From: Polyrhizophydium stewartii
Taxonomy: Eukaryota; Chytridiomycota; Chytridiomycetes; Rhizophydiales
DNA: 36,776 nucleotides
Assembly (NCBI GenBank): GCA_027604665.1
Contig: JADGIZ010000040.1
Span: 1-36,776 of the forward strand
Reading direction: 5' to 3'
Shown here: piece by piece, positions 10,661-20,767 of the stretch
How the letters are laid out: each line of letters starts with the position of its first letter
How positions within the stretch are numbered: the first letter of the stretch is position 1
Notes under the pieces: generated by a model
What the model was told of the DNA's origin: nothing
Databases searched by the model: none
Seen by the model: the letters and a program-made list of their open reading frames with translations, nothing else
Made by a program: the position numbers and the translations under genes

Positions 10661-11126
10661 ATGCAGAACGACGAGACTCCCCTGACCGACGCCGCTCAGG
10701 ACTGGAATACTCAGGCCGACGCTGAGCACGATGCCACGCCCGGGCCCGACCCCGAGCAGGGCAGCGCCGAGGCTGCCATGGTGGATCTGCCCCAGGACGA
10801 CCTGCCGACGGATTCGCCGCAGGAGCCTGGGAGACTCTCCCACGACCGCTCTGCCATCGGCGCAATGATCTCGTTTGGTGCGTGCTGTGCGGCCATCGCG
10901 ACCAGCCGGCGCGGTGCTGACGGCAGCCTGGGCAGGCCTATTCGACGGGAACTCGGAGCTCGTTTCCGAGTATCAGGCGCGCAAGAGCGAGATCGTCCAG
11001 TCGCACCTCGAGTACCTGGCCGAGCATCCCGAGCTGCGCGCGCTGCTGTCGGACTACATGCAGATGATGATGCATCGCAAGCCCGACGACGTGTATTCAT
11101 TCACTCGCGAGTTTTTCACCAGCTGA
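10661..11126 (+). CDS. Small acidic protein with RIIa/dimerization-docking-like C-terminus
   Basis: Two exons, 10661-10877 and 10936-11126, give 135 residues. The first ~70 residues are acidic and low complexity (DAAQDWNTQADAEHDATPGP). The C-terminal ~50 residues form a helical segment ending HPELRALLSDYMQMMMHRKP then DDVYSFTREFFTS. That pattern (a helix, an R/L-KP-D turn, then a V/F-F helix ending EFF or EYF) is the RIIa-like dimerization fold seen in RIIAD1, CATIP and radial-spoke or sperm-fibre proteins. The family assignment rests on this segment alone. The position beside DYNC2LI1 fits a flagellar role. The 3' end converges on the C8orf76-like gene with 40 bp between stops. Confidence 0.6.
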
Positions 11127-11166
11127 GCTCGCGGGCGGGTCATGAAGACGGCAGCGCTGCCACAGT

Positions 11167-12124
11167 TCACATATCGCGCGCACCACGCTCCTCCGACTCT
11201 TGCGGATGCGCGGCATCGCCGTCGCCCGCGCCGCTCTCGGCCAGCATCCGCGCATGCATGGCCTCGGAGATTCGCTGCACAAGCCGAGCAGATGCTCGCG
11301 GCTCGAGACCCGCCGCCACAAGCGCATGCTCGCTCCGCCCGTCGCGCTGCGGCAGCGCATCCATCTCGGCCCGCAGCCGAGCGTAGCCGGCACTCGCGAA
11401 TGCGCTTGCGAGCTCTGAGTCGGGGCGCGGGATGCGGTCGAGATAGAAGATGCTCACTTGCATCGCGGTCCACGCCCACGCGTGCATCTGGTCGACGTCG
11501 AGTCCTGCGATGCCCGACGAAGCCAGCCCCGCGAAGCAGCGCGATATCTCGGCCCATGCGGCGTAGTCCGTCAGGCGCTGGTCCAGGTAGCCGAGCAGCC
11601 ACACGATGGCCTCAGCGTGGCGGCCATTGAGCCGAAGCAGGCGCGCGAGTGCAAACTGCAGCCCCGGGTCGCGACGGTCCTGGACCTGCTCGATCACGGC
11701 GAGCGCCTCGGCAGGCCGTCCGAGCCGCAAGGCGCAGCGCGATGCGATGTCGAGCACCTCGTTGGGCTTGTATGGCTTGTCCAGTTTGCCGTTCTCCGAG
11801 AGCCAGCTCTGGCACATCGCGAGGGCGCCGGCATAGTCGCGGCGCATGAAGCGGTGCTCGATGGCATTGAGGACCAGATTGCCGCCCTGCTTGGCCTGGA
11901 ACCGCTCGGCCACGTCCTGCGTGTCGTCGTGGAACCACTGAGCGCGGCGGTCGCGTCAGCTTTGGAGGAAACAGTCCTGGCGCAGCGAAGCCGCCGCTCA
12001 CGCCGTCCGTCGTTTCTCGCGGCTCGTAGCTGCGGGCGACGACGTGCCGCACGCGCCGCGGGCCCTCGTCAAAGAGGTCGTCGCTGTCGGGGAACTGGAA
12101 CAGGCCGTGCGACTCCTCTGCCAT
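11167..12124 (-). CDS. C8orf76-like TPR protein
   Basis: Two exons, 12124-12002 and 11937-11167, encode 297 residues; the 64-nt intron has CTGAC 15 nt before its acceptor. Splicing joins ARSYEPRETTDG to WFHDDTQDVAERFQAKQGG. The order acidic F/D-rich N-terminus, FDEGPRR, Y-x-EP, WF-x-D/E-T, then TPR helices (HRFMRRDYAGALAMCQSWL, LRLGRPAEALAVIEQV, LRLNGRHAEAIVWLLGYL) is the order I know from vertebrate C8orf76. No biochemical function is known to me for that family. The last ~50 residues are charged and variable. A generic TPR protein is the alternative. Confidence 0.65.
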
Positions 12125-12370
12125 GGATGTCGCTCGGCAAGACGGGCTGTCGCTGAATCAGCCGTCGCGGCTCCAGAAACGCGCGCAACGCAGAGGGAGC
12201 CGAGGCAGCCTGCTGGTGGCCCGCAGGCATCGCACCCCACCCCCGACGCTCGCGGCAGCCGATCCTTGGCCCCGCGACGATGTGCGGCCCCGGTGGCAAT
12301 GCATGGCGAGGCCCTTTGCGGATTCACATCAGAAGAACCTTGCCGAGCCCGGCCTTGCCTCCTCTGCCAG
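12125..12370. promoter_or_regulatory. Divergent intergenic region, C8orf76-like / otubain
   Basis: 246 bp lie between head-to-head start codons. No clear core promoter element is visible. Confidence 0.35.
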
Positions 12371-13648
12371 ATGTCGGACACGCAGGCGACGACGAATGCA
12401 GCAGACCCCGCTGGCGGCGCGGCCGCAGCAGACGCCCGCCCGAGCGACGAGGAGATTCTGCGCTACGAGCGCCAGATCAAGGCCGGCGAGATGGAGATGC
12501 CGCTCGTCGGCGACATGGTCGGGTTCCAGCGGCTGCACGAGGCAAGCGCGCAGCCTGAAGCCGCGGACCAGGGCCTTGCAGGCGTCGCCCCCGCGCAGCC
12601 GAAGCTGACCGGCGTGCACGCTGGCGCGCCCGCGGCGAACCCCGGCGGTCGGGATTTGGCCGTCCCGTGCGACTTGCCTGGGTCCGTTGCTGCCACGTCT
12701 CCCCTCCCGCCGCGGCGAGCAGGAGTACGAGAACGGCCTTCCTGTGTACATGGACAAGATAGACGTGAGCTGGAGCCAGACACCGAGACCGCTGCCCGCC
12801 GCCCAGCGCGGCGTGCGACGCATGCTGACGGTGCTCGCTGCCACCGCTGCTGCCCGCCGATCCAGCATCTCAAGAAAACATGCCTCGGCATGCGCAGCGT
12901 GCGCAAGGATGGCAATTGCTTCTACCGCGCCTTCGGTTTCCGCCTCGCCGAGCTTGTCTGGGAGAACCGCGGCCTGCCGTGGCACCGCGCCGTGCTCGAG
13001 CGCGCCACGGCCACCAAGGCCCTTATGACCACGATGGGATACGACATGTCGATCCTCGAGGACTTTTGGGAGAAGTTCGAGGAAGTCCTCAAGTTTGACA
13101 AGGAGGACCGCTCCGAGCTGGCGACGAGCTTCCGGACCGAGTACATCAGCGACACGGTCGTGTGCTATCTTCGCCTGATTACCGCGGCGCTGCTAAAAAG
13201 GGTCGGTGCCTTGCAAAGGCCTCCGCATGGTGCGCCAGGCAGGCGCTGACAGACCACGCAGGATCGCGACCTGTACGAGGCGTTTGTTCTTGACAGCTAC
13301 CCAACGCTTGAGAGCTTCATTGGCGAATGCGTCGAGCCCAGTGCGTTTTGGCTTACGAAACTTTTGCGCGCTGTGTATGGGCGTAAGTGAATGCTGATAC
13401 CCCGCTGCCTTGTGGATTGTGTGCGCGCAGTGAACGTCGAGTCGGACCAGATTCACATTGTGGCCATGTCCAACATCTTTGGCATCGACATCAGGATCGC
13501 CAATCTTGATAGCACTCGGGCAGAGAAGGGTATCAACTTCCACGAGATCTCACCCATGGAGCCGATGCAGGTCGACCAGTCGCCGATCATCACTCTGCTC
13601 TACAGGCCGGGGCACTATGATGTGCTTTACCCGCGGCCGATTGTTTAA
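12371..13648 (+). CDS. OTUB1: Otubain, OTU-family deubiquitinase
   Basis: Cysteine protease that cleaves ubiquitin chains (Lys48 preference in OTUB1). Five exons give 281 residues: 12371-12541, 12723-12764 (42 nt), 12866-13201, 13262-13340 and 13431-13648. The catalytic Asp and Cys lie in RKDGNCFYRAFGF and the catalytic His in YRPGHYDVLYPRP near the end. Other family landmarks are VVCYLRLITAALLKR, EPMNVESDQIHIVAMS and SPIITLLYRPGHYD. Intron 1 is best read as a GC-AG intron (GAG|GCAAGC): it joins FQRLHE to EYENGLPVYMDKID, matching the LYKEYAEDD region of human OTUB1 without a gap. Two later in-frame GT donors would insert 14-23 residues instead. All catalytic residues are intact. Confidence 0.93.
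12542..12722 (+). other. Probable GC-AG intron in the otubain gene
   Basis: The donor reads GAG|GCAAGC, the usual form for GC donors, and the acceptor is GAGCAG|GAGTAC. The 181-nt length is not a multiple of three. Removing it gives the best alignment to otubain, though GT donors at two downstream positions cannot be excluded without RNA. Confidence 0.6.
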
Positions 13649-13792
13649 ATCAACGCTCGGAGCTCGGTTGGCCCAGATTTGCGTCATGCGGCGCTTTCAT
13701 TCAAGGGAGCTGCTGAGCGCGCAAGACGGGATGGGCTCGTCCAGCGCCGCATCAGCCGCGCACGAGCAGAGGGCGTCGGCAGTTGCCGGGCT

Positions 13793-16700
13793 TCACGGCA
13801 GGCTCATCTCCGAGTGCTTGAACATGGGCTGCGAGTCAAAAGCCTGGATCTTCTTTGCACAGGCAAGCGAGCAAAGATGCTTGATGCTCGCAAGCTTGGC
13901 GCGGCCGATGCTGTACACGCGAATGCCATTGTCGAAGCACGCGCTGCTGCAAATAGCACACTTGTTGGCGCGAAGCAGATCGCGCTTGAGGTGCTCGCCA
14001 AGAAGCTGCCGCGAGACTCTGTCGCGAAGATGGTCAAAGTCACCGGAGCCCGCAGGCTCGGCGTTCCTTGCCGGCTCGGCTTCATCATTGAGTTTGGGCG
14101 GCTCGCTCGCCGCTGGCTCCACGTAGTCCTCGGGCAGCAGGGGCACGCGGCCGCGACCACGGTGGATTAGCTGTGGAGGGCGGCTGGGTGCTTGCTGCGG
14201 CGCATGAGGATCTCCGCTGATGCTGCTGCCTGGCGGGGGCGAGAAAGGCGAGACAGGCCGTGGCTGCTGTGGCTCTCGGTCGCTCGTGATCCCGGAACTC
14301 GATCGGGTCGACCGTCCCCTCGACGCCGCACCAGACGGCCCGCTCGCTGCAGCGATCGGAGCATCGGGTGTTCGGTCAAGCGAAGCGAGGTTGCCGCTGA
14401 TGTTGAGCGTCCATGGCGCAGCGGTGCTCGAATGGAACAGAGGCTTGGTGAGGAGCCGCGCGATGCCAGGAACGAGGCCAGCAATCGCCTCGAGCTCAGC
14501 CTTTTCTGCGGCCTTGTGCGCTTCTGCGGCCTTGTGCTGCTCGATCAGGGTGTTCATCACATGAGTCTTGGCAATTTCAACAAGCGATGGTACGCCTTTC
14601 CGCTGCATGTAGACGGTACGCTCGTCTGCGACGATCGCACGGATGACTTTGTCAGTGCACGACATGGCGGTCACGTCAAAAAGCACCAGTACTGACCTCC
14701 GCAGCCAGTAAACTTGGAGAATATCTGTTATAGTCAGGCATGTCAGCATGCGACTGCTGAGATACCCGCTATGCTGGCAACCAAGACTTGCATAAAACAG
14801 GATGAACCAGATGTCGCTGTGCTCGGTCACGCGGCGCGATGCTTCGAAGATGTAGTGCACTCCGCCGCGGTCAATGATGGCTTCCCGGCACTTGGCTTAT
14901 CCCACGTGCCAGCTGGATCAGCTGTTCGGGCTTCTGCTCGACGCGAGTGTTTCCAGCGGCAACTCACGCGACTCAGCGAGGTTCAGAAGCGCGACTGAGC
15001 CAAAGAGCTGCAGAAGCAGCGACTTGGAGCACTGCACGCGGCTAAAGTCGCTTCTCGAGAAGATCACTGGCTCTGGAGCTCCGGAGGAAGAATCGTCGGT
15101 GAAGGTGTGGGACTCTGCATGCAAACAACAGATCAGCTTGCGAACTCAAGCTCCGGCAGTAAGCTGCTCATCTCAAGTACCGGCTTCAGCCTCGAGCAAG
15201 GCACCGAGGCTGGCTGGAGGCGTATAGCTGTTCCCAGAGACCAACGAAGAGTGACCGCTGCCAGTCTTCGTTTCGTTCTTGCAATGGAGGGAGAAGTTGT
15301 CGTGCTGGTCACCGGGCATGGCAGGGGGGTCGAGACCGCGACGCAAGGCCCCGAGGATCACGTTGATGCCACCAATTTCGAGTACAGACTCGCGATGTTG
15401 CTCTGGACCGACGGTCAGCACGCACACCCGCCCAGAGTCTGGTCAACGCCGGCCGCAAAACGAACCGCTTTTCATGACAACCGAGCCGAGGGCAAAAAGC
15501 GCCGTTGTCTGCAGCGATTCGTGGGTCGGATACTTTTTCATGACCTCGAGGATGCATTTAGGCCCCTGGTATTGCTGGATGGCTTGCTCATCAATGTCTG
15601 CGACGCACGTCGTCAGCGTCAATGCAAGTCGGTAGCTATATCCGAGTAAGGATTCGTTCTGACCGTAGTTGAAGAAAATGTGTGCAAGTGCAAAGCATGC
15701 CGTGATTTGGAAAGAGCTCTTGGTTATGAAACGATGCATCGACTCAAAAATCATGCCGATAAGGCGCTCTTTGGAATGAGAGATTTTGGTTGCTGGACAT
15801 GACAAGGCAGCTGTTTGTCAGAGCATACTATGTTTAACACGGACCAAAGTTTGTCCGCGTCTTACCGCAGTTCGCCAGTGATCCTGTTGCATGCCAGGCA
15901 GCTGTTTTTGGCGAATCCATGCGGCCCAGATGTCATTCTTCAGAACCTAGTTAGATTTCAGCCATTGTTCAGCATCAGGAACGCACCTGAAACAAGGTCG
16001 ACCTCGTCCTTGTGCCGCGTGACGGATCTGATAACCAGGTCTGCAAAGTTCTCGCGCTCGAGAATCTCCTTGCCATGGCGACCGAGGCTCGCGAGAGCGT
16101 GAAAGCCCTGGACCTGCAAGTCAATCGTATACTCATGCATGCGCATGGCGCGGATAATCATGTTGCATCCGCCGTTCGCCACAATATATCGCGCATTCGC
16201 TTCGTGGCACGAGAGATTGGCGAGCGCCGCGCAGACCTCGGCTTGAAAGGCAGGCATGCTGATGAACTGCGCATAGCCGCGAGGAGAGTTTGCGGTTAAA
16301 ATCAGGATCACTTATGTGTGCTTCCACGGGCATGCTTACCTTGGACATATTTTCAAGCACAAGTTTGATGCAGCCGCACTCGAGCATTGCAATTCGGTTC
16401 TCCTCTGGAAACCCAGCGCAGTTAGCTCGCCATGATCCACATTGGCTCCCGCGAGCCATGGGAGCGCACCGATGGAGGCCAGGTTCGCGAGCGACGCCGA
16501 GCAGTTGATTTGCAGCTGCATACAGTGCGGGTATGCTTGCATAATCTTGAGAAGCACCCGGATGCCGTGCTTCTGGCCGACGCGGGCCGCAAGCTGCTCG
16601 AGCCTGGCAAGGATGCGGATGAGCTTGACAACCGTAACTAGATCGGACTGGGCCTGCGGAGCAGATAGCCGAACCCACGCGATCAGCGGCGAGGTTTGCG

Positions 16701-17505
16701 CGGCCAAGTTGTATGGCGTGATAGCCCCATACGCCAGCCAGCTGCACACACCCGCATCTCGCGCACGGCCGCGGGTGACGTGTACTCGGGAATGGGCTCG
16801 GTGAGCATGGTCCATGCGAAGCTCAAGATGTGGGTGATGATCAGGCTCGAAGTCTCGAGGTTTTCGCGAAACACGCGCTCGTACTTGGCGTCTGCAAGTT
16901 TGAATTTCGGGCAGCAGTCACCCAGATTGCGCGGTAGGGGGGGGGGCGCAGTGTCAGCACAAGGATTGCCTTGGTGTTGAGACCAGCCCGCTTGCCGCCC
17001 CGCCGCGCATATCAAATGCCCCCAGCATCTCAAGACACTTGCAATTGTAGACATTGACGAAATGGTCAATGAAGAGACTCAGGTACTCGCGACTCGAGAT
17101 CCACGGACGGCCCGCGAGCGGCTGCATTGCCGGAAAGACACGGGTGGCAGGCGCATAGGGGACGCTGTCGGGGCCGCCGCTGAGCATGAGCTCGGATCGC
17201 AGTGCCTGGATGCTCGCGCCAAAGGTCGCCTGTGATGGCTGCGCGTTGGCGCCTTGCGATGTAATGTTTGCCGAGGCGCCCCCGGCGATGGCGTTTGGCA
17301 GGCGCCAGTTGGCGGGCTTGCTCTTGAAGGAGAGCGCGATGCAGATGTGCGAGTACAGGTCGGTAAGGGCCAGCGGCTCGAGTTGCGATGGCATGGCTGT
17401 GGAGGTCGTTGGGCGGCGGAGCTCCATCTCAATGCGATCGGCCTCGTCGGCGGGCCGCGCGCCAACGTACGCGCCGGTGCTGCTTTCGAAGGTGCCAGCA
17501 ATCAT
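13793..17505 (-). CDS. Armadillo-repeat protein with C-terminal cysteine cluster
   Basis: A many-exon gene whose pieces share ARM-repeat character: AQSDLVTVVKLIRILARLEQ, then INCSASLANLAS spliced to IEENRIAMLECGCIKLVL, then EVCAALANLSCHEANARYI, LQTTALFALGSVVMKS, LQLFGSVALLNLAES and GGVHYIFEASRRV. I chose the ATG at 17505 (MIAGTFESSTGAYVGARPAD). Several junctions resolve cleanly, including a donor GTAAGC and a CTAAC branch with TTTCCAG acceptor. Two introns (66 and 57 nt) are multiples of three without stops. The junction after the first exon is unresolved. The C-terminal third is disordered and Pro/Ser-rich, then ends in C-x2-C-x3-C and, 23 residues later, C-x3-C (CAICSSACFDN, HLCSLACAKK), a likely zinc site resembling one at the end of some fungal LRR proteins. 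Function unknown. Confidence 0.75.
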
Positions 17506-17804
17506 CGCTGCGAGTGCGGGCAAGCAGCGCGAGTCGCGACAGAGTTTGGTTTGAGGGACACGAAAACAGGTGTATTTGAGGGCAGAAGGCGGGAGGAGGC
17601 GAGAGGCGGGGTTGGAGGCGCAGGCATGATGAGAGGCATCAGATGGGGCCATGGCAACGCCCACGGCACGATGATGAAGACTCGAGGTTCAGCGCAGCAC
17701 GAGAGCGCTGGGGTGTAAGGCGAGATGCGGCGGGTGCGCGGGGATGGCGCGGGGGGACGGATGCGCGGTGCGGAGCGGTGCGGAGCGGCGCGGCAGTGCG
17801 AGGT
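17506..17804. other. Tandem intergenic region
   Basis: 299 bp between the stop of the carrier gene (17805) and the start of the ARM-repeat gene, both on the minus strand. It should hold the carrier 3' UTR and the ARM-gene promoter. No coding signal is visible. Confidence 0.4.
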
Positions 17805-19966
17805 TTACTTGGCGATCGAGAGGTCGCCAATGACGCGGATCGTGCTGCGCAGGCCGGCTTCGCTTGGCGTAAGCGACGACGACTGCTGCGCGTGGTTGTG
17901 GTCCTGCGGCTCGTCGCCAAAGTCGACGGGCAGAGTCTTGTGCAGGAACTCATATGCGGCCAGCGTGACACCAAACTGCGGCGAGCTGCGGAAGACACGC
18001 GCGAGGCCACCCTTGAAGAAGGCGCGGAAGCCTTCCTCGCGGCGGATCTTGACAGCGGCGTCGATGATGCCAGAGTACGTCGACTCGCCCTTGCGTGCGG
18101 CGACCTGCAGGCGCGTCTTGATGACATCGGCGGGCGTGACGAGGTACGCGGCGGGCATACCGGCCAGCGCGCCGGCAGTCAGGAGCTCGACGACACTCAG
18201 CTTCTTGCCGTTCTTGCCTTCGTGGAACAAGTCCTTCTTGAGGTGCGCGTAGACGGGGAAGTAAATGCCCGAGAAGGGAATGTCTCGCAGCAGGCAAGCG
18301 CCGACGCCCCTGTAGAGGCCAAAGAGGCCGAGCTGGCGCACGATGCCGACAGCAGACTGGCGCGGAGCCGCACCTTCAATGCCGGCCTTGGCAACCTCGC
18401 CTTGGACTGTGGGTTGGATGAGACGGCGGATTTTGAGGGGTCAGAGAAGACACCATGGCGCTGGCGAGCGTGTTTTGGCTGCACTCGAAAGCTACGGCGA
18501 GCACGCACCTTGCAGGCGGATCTTGACGATCTCGAGTGGGTTGGTAAACAGAACCTGGCTTCCACCGGCGGTGCATCCGGCCAGAATCTCGCCCCAAAGC
18601 GGGATCTCGCCCGTCTTGGGATCCTTGACCTTGCTGCGCACAAGGTCGTTCATCGTGAGCTTGATGGCCTTTTCGGGTGCGACTGCACGTCCAAGCACGC
18701 CAGCGCGACACATGGTCAGCTTCGCGAGCACAGGCAGCTATTGGCACGCACTCGGCACGCACCACCGACGAGCTGGGGCAGCAGGCCCGAGTACAGGCCA
18801 GGGAAGCCCTCGTTCCGCAGGACCTTCTTGAAGCAGTCCCAGCTGTTCTTGTACAGCAGCTGGCCCACGACCTTGGAGCGCTGGTTTTGCATCCGCGTCT
18901 TGACCAGGTCGATGGGATACACAAACGTGGCACCGATGGCGCCAGCGACGGAGCCGAGAGCAAAGTTGTAGACGCTCTTGGCGACCTCCATGCCCGCAGA
19001 GAGCCGCACGGGCTCGGACGCGGGTGCCACCGGGTTGTATGAGGGGTTGAGAAGAGCGTCGAACGCGGCTGGCTCGAGCGCAGCGCCGGCCGCGGCGCCG
19101 AGGGCACGGAAGATCACGTCGATCTCGAGGGGCGAGATCAAGTCGTAGGTGAGGGCGCGAGAGGCGGCGCTGGCAAATGCCGGCTTGGTGATGCCGGCGC
19201 CTGCGTTCGCGGCGGCGAGCTTGGAGACAACGCCATCGACCACGTCGAGCTTCGAGAGGACCGAGTGCAGGGCGAGCACGTCGGCAAACGATGCCTGCGG
19301 GAACGCGATAGGCAGGTTCTCGAGCAGGCGCGCGCTGAGCCGGTGGCGGGCGGTCACTCCCACGAGAGCGCGCAGGTCGGCGCCGGAGATGGTGCCCGAG
19401 TTCTTGGGGTCGAGGCGCTTGTACTCGAGGCGAAGTCGCTCGGCCTGCAGGACGCGCACGATCTCGCCGAGCTCGTTGAGCGACAGCGGACGCTTCGCGG
19501 CGACAGCGAGCAGCGGACGCAGGGCCTCGGAGCCAAAGTCGAACGGCGCGGCGGCTGGCGAGCGGCGGGTGGACAGGAATGCCTTGAGGTCGTCGACGGT
19601 CAGGGCCGCGACGCCCTTGTTGTCGCCAACGAGGCGGGCCAGGATCTCGATCTCGGCATGCGGGCCGGCCAGCAGGGCGTGGAAGTTGGTGAAGTCGGCG
19701 AGCGAGATGAGGCCGCGACGGCTGCGGTCCGCGACGCTGAAGAGCAGGTCGGCGTGCGCATCGCCGAGCGCAAACAGCTCGTGCTTGGGCCGGATGGCGC
19801 TCGTGAAGTCTGCCCGGGACAGGAACGACTCGCCGTTGACGACGGCCGAGGCGTGCCGCGTGAACAGCGACTTGGCGCGCTCGGCATCGGTGGGCGTCGA
19901 GAGATGCAGGAACGCCGACACGACCGCGAGGGCGTGCGAGGGCGACGTCGACGATTCGCCGGCCAT
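17805..19966 (-). CDS. AGC1: Mitochondrial aspartate/glutamate carrier with N-terminal EF-hand domain
   Basis: Exchanges matrix aspartate for cytosolic glutamate plus a proton, feeding the malate-aspartate shuttle (SLC25A12/13 family). Three exons, 19966-18763, 18682-18509 and 18406-17805, give 659 residues, close to human aralar and citrin. The N-terminal half is the helical EF-hand regulatory domain ([20 protein letters not shown] onward). The C-terminal half has three carrier repeats with signatures [22 protein letters not shown] and [11 protein letters not shown], plus [20 protein letters not shown], which is typical of this subfamily. Both introns are phase 1 with donor GTGCGT and a CTGAC branch. 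The start is set at 19966; an ATG 25 codons upstream (20041) is in frame, but its extension is not conserved. The EF-hand loops are degenerate by eye, so calcium binding is uncertain. Confidence 0.95.
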
Positions 19967-20767
19967 GGTCTTGCAAAGGCTGCGCGGCGGCCAGAGATGC
20001 CCGCGGAGGCGCAAGTGCAGGCAGGCCCCACACGAGGACACGCAGAGGCAGGCACGCAGGCGTCCGGGTCAGCAAGGTGCACGGGCACGATGAACACGAC
20101 GGACAGGCGGGCGGTGAGCAGGCCGCACGGGCGGGAGCGGACAATGGGGCCGCTGTAGGCACGCGCGGGCGGGGGATGGCTGCCGCTGCCTGTTCTGCGG
20201 CAGTGGGGTGGGGCAAGGCGGCCGAGCCCGGTGTGGCCGAGCCCGATGCGGCCGCTGGAATGGCTTCCGCGGCATGCCGCCGGCGGCCGCTGCATAGATG
20301 CGGTGGAGGCCTGGCGTCGGATGGGCGTCGAGCGTGGCGGCGGGCCGGACGCCGGCGGAGCGGCCACCCACGGCTGCGGCACACCGCATGCGTACCGAGC
20401 ACAGGCACGCCGGACGCCCGCCGGCCCCCGCGCGGACGCCGGCGCGACGCGGGCGGCCGCTCCAGTCCCACGTGCGTGGAGGCTCGACCGGCGTCTCCAC
20501 GCAATCTCGCCCGCGACACGCCGGCCTGCCGCCCACCGGCGCCCGCCGCCCGCATGCTCGCCGCAGCGCAGGCAGCTCGCACGGCACGCACGTGTGCGGG
20601 GGCTCACGTCCGGCGGCCTGCGCTACTCGCGCGGCGGCGGTCCGCGCGGCGGCCCAAGCGATCCGCGCGCCGCGCATCGCCAAGCCAGCGAGCAGGGAAT
20701 GCGGCCGCCTCCGACTCACTCGGGGAGATGCTGGGAAAGATTCAATCCGGCCGCTCCAACGCACGTT
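19967..20767. other. 0.8-kb GC-rich intergenic region upstream of the carrier
   Basis: The largest gap in the window. It contains long open frames on both strands, but all are Arg/Ala/Pro-rich with no family resemblance, as expected in very GC-rich DNA. A CTGAC with a downstream TTTGCAAG just before the carrier ATG could be the end of a 5'-UTR intron. A short direct repeat (GGCCGAGCCCG twice) sits near 20219-20245. No gene is supported. Confidence 0.4.

Noticed and set aside
16925..16945. Run of ten G as a structural or regulatory element
   Set aside because: On the minus strand it is a C-run between a CTGAC and the acceptor of an ARM-gene intron, so it is adequately explained as a pyrimidine tract.
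18738..20591. 617-aa minus-strand open frame
   Set aside because: It is another frame of the aspartate/glutamate carrier exon plus the GC-rich upstream gap. The true frame has intact carrier signatures.
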